DNA of 64,000 nt, taken from contig CM068319.1 of NCBI GenBank assembly GCA_034766995.1, positions 16,224,922 through 16,288,921 of the forward strand, written 5' to 3'. Both the position numbers and the translations under genes were made by a program. Positions 62,112-64,000 of the stretch are shown in pieces; the first letter of the stretch is position 1; each line of letters begins with the position of its first letter. The DNA is from Acanthacorydalis orientalis (lineage: Eukaryota > Arthropoda > Insecta > Megaloptera > Corydalidae). The notes below the pieces were generated by a model. It was not told the origin of the DNA. It made no database searches and worked only from the letters and a program-made list of their open reading frames with translations.

Positions 62112-62663
62112 ATGGTGCATCAAACTCTAACACGATCTCTTTATATAAGTAGAATATCAGTTACAAAAATAATACCTAATAATTTAAAAGGAAAAAAATT
62201 GAGTTCACAACATTGGTTAACTCGACATTTACAAGATCCATATGTAGAAAAGGCAAAAATGATGAATTATAGGTATATATGATGATGATAAATGTTAAAA
62301 ACTATTTTTGTTACTAAATTACGTTTGTCACTTTTTTGCAAAAGTTTAGTGTGATTTTCAGAATAAATATGTATGCACTTATTTGTACAAATTATAGATG
62401 TAGAAGTGCCTTTAAACTTTTGGAAATAGATGAGAAAGTAAATTTATTAAAACCAGGTCAGACAGTAATTGATTGCGGTGCTGCACCAGGTTCCTGGACG
62501 CAAATAGCCGTAAGGAAAACAAATTCTGATGGTTCCATTAAAAACAAACCAGTTGGATGTGTAATTGCTGTTGATAAATTACAAATTTATCCAGTTAAAG
62601 TAATTTTAATTTATATACATTTGAAAGAAAATGTTTTGTATGTATTTATATATGCATATGTGC

Positions 62664-62709
<46 letters not shown>

Positions 62710-63159
62710 ACATACACGTACACATGTATGGAAAGTACATATGCAATCAAAGTTTGTGTACTTTATTTACACATGTACTATATTTTACAGGGTTCATATG
62801 TGTTGGGAAATACAGACTTCACAGTAACAGAATCTCAAAATAAGATTCTTGAACTATTAAATGGCAAACAAGTTGATGTTGTCCTTTCTGATATGGCTCC
62901 GAATGCTACAGGAGTAAAAGAAATGGATCATGAAAATATTGTTAAATTATGTTATTGTGCTATACGTTTTGCTTTACAAATTTCTAATATAAATGCTGAT
63001 ATTTTGTTAAAAATTTGGAATGGTAGAGATTTACATAAATTAGAAAATGATTTAAAGAGGTTTTATAATACATTAAAATTAATAAAACCATTAGCATCCA
63101 GATCAGATTCAGCAGAATTATTTATTTTAGCAAAAGGTTTTAAAGGTTTAAAAAGATAA
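62112..63159 (+). CDS. MRM2: Mitochondrial rRNA 2'-O-methyltransferase MRM2 (FtsJ family)
   Basis: Three in-phase exons: 62112-62272, 62398-62599, 62791-63159; 243 residues, the family's usual size. The first ~25 residues are basic and Ser-rich, fitting a mitochondrial presequence. The fold follows: [28 protein letters not shown] (first Lys of the K-D-K-E tetrad), SAM-binding [14 protein letters not shown], catalytic Asp in [11 protein letters not shown], Lys in LLKIWNG, Glu in [12 protein letters not shown]. Known role: methylates the large mitochondrial rRNA A-loop uridine, needed for mitoribosome assembly. A (TA)n tract sits in intron 2. Confidence 0.95.
62669..62706. repeat. (TA)n tract
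   Basis: 38 bp in MRM2 intron 2. Confidence 0.97.
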
Positions 63160-63903
63160 CATCTTTAGAAAATGTAATCTCTTCATTTAATTAATTTTGT
63201 AAATTTAACATTGTTTCAGTGAACAAAGACAGCAGCTATTAATTTGTAATTTACTATAAAATATTTTACTAAGTATTCTACAAAAACATGGCAATAAAAG
63301 AAACACTTTTTCATCTGTCTTTTATTTTCTAACTTTATATTGTGAAAATATTTTTTTTTGATATTAATGCAAAAAAATGATCTTAAAAATTTTAAACTTG
63401 TATTTTCAGACTAATTTTTATCTTTAATGTAGTATTTAGTTATATCTATGCCTACAAGTAATTTAAAAAAGTAAAAACGTACTGTAGAATAGTCAAATTA
63501 AAAGTAATTTTTGTAATATTTTAATAATAATTTTGACAGTAATATAATGTCAAGTACATAATATGTTTTATAAAAATATTGATTTGACATTAAACAATAC
63601 AGTTAAAATATCCTACATTTAGGACAATACATTAATAATACTATATTTTTTTAAATTTACAATACCATTTTAAATCTCCATTGGATTTTATTTAGTTCAA
63701 AATTGTATTTGTATGAATGTGTGAGGATGAGTTTACATGTGCATACATATACAACATTTTTTTGTGATAATACAAATATAGTACGTGGTACTTTTTCTGA
63801 TATTTGTAACTTTTATGTAATTTTGACTTCAATTTACAGTTATTCATTTTTAGTATACACCGAAATAAATAATGTAAATAAAGTTATTTTTCAACTACCA
63901 CTT
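63160..63903. other. Convergent intergenic region
   Basis: AT-rich 3' flanks of MRM2 (+) and the truncated minus-strand gene. No separate feature; the ORF at 63703-63921 is a chance frame. Confidence 0.5.
63293..63298 (+). terminator. Poly(A) signal candidate for MRM2
   Basis: AATAAA 134 bp after the stop codon. Confidence 0.4.
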
Positions 63904-64000
63904 TTATTTAATGACAACTAAGCTTTCTCCTGTTATATCTATAATCATATCCTTTCTGTAATCACCTTTAGTAAAAAACAATTCAATATTTATAACTATG
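63904..64000 (-). CDS. C-terminal exon of an unidentified gene, cut by window end
   Basis: Reading the minus strand from the edge gives an open frame ending ELFFTKGDYRKDMIIDITGE followed by SLVVIK and TAA (63906-63904). The charged, non-repetitive sequence looks like a real C-terminus, and the convergent position fits. The stop overlaps an AATAAA. Too little sequence to name the family. Confidence 0.5.
   Translation of the reverse strand, partial: IVINIELFFTKGDYRKDMIIDITGESLVVIK

Overview
The window is an extremely AT-rich, intron-containing nuclear segment from an insect, probably a hymenopteran. That placement is inference from gene content, short introns with GT-AG borders, MITE types and about 40 long (TA)n tracts; no species diagnosis is possible from sequence alone. 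No rRNA gene, tRNA gene or CRISPR array was seen.

Layout: 1.2-3.9 kb holds the last exons of an unrecognised Gln-rich protein (+). From 3.9 to 15.4 kb is AT-rich intergenic DNA with two hAT-type MITEs with 8-bp target duplications, a pair of inverted piggyBac-type MITEs and a broken mariner. From 15.5 to 25.6 kb on the minus strand is an eight-exon adenylate kinase 8 (AK8) gene in which both Walker A loops are degenerate; its introns carry a mariner MITE, two piggyBac-type elements and a small unrecognised ORF on the other strand. After 6.3 kb of repeats come UBE3A (31.9-36.5 kb, +, 13 coding exons) and Lobe/PRAS40 (37.5-41.3 kb, +, 9 coding exons including an 18-bp microexon).

A P-element-type transposase relic lies at 44.65-45.0 kb. 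The interval 47.8-58.2 kb has no convincing protein gene but is highly structured: a 1.65-kb segmental duplication, a CpG-rich GC island between the copies, six head-to-tail units of about 354 bp that each carry a splice-acceptor-like block, a 12-copy 14-bp satellite whose units contain the heat-shock-element pattern GAAnnTTC, and degenerate repeats of about 170-200 bp on both sides. It is the best candidate for something undescribed, perhaps a repeat-rich long non-coding RNA locus.

At 59.9-63.2 kb are eIF3m (translation initiation) and MRM2 (mitochondrial rRNA 2'-O-methyltransferase), both on +, and the window ends in the last coding exon of an unidentified convergent gene (-). The genes do not form one pathway. 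UBE3A (ubiquitin ligase), Lobe (Akt/TORC1), eIF3m (translation) and MRM2 (mitoribosome) are housekeeping or signalling genes that sit next to each other.
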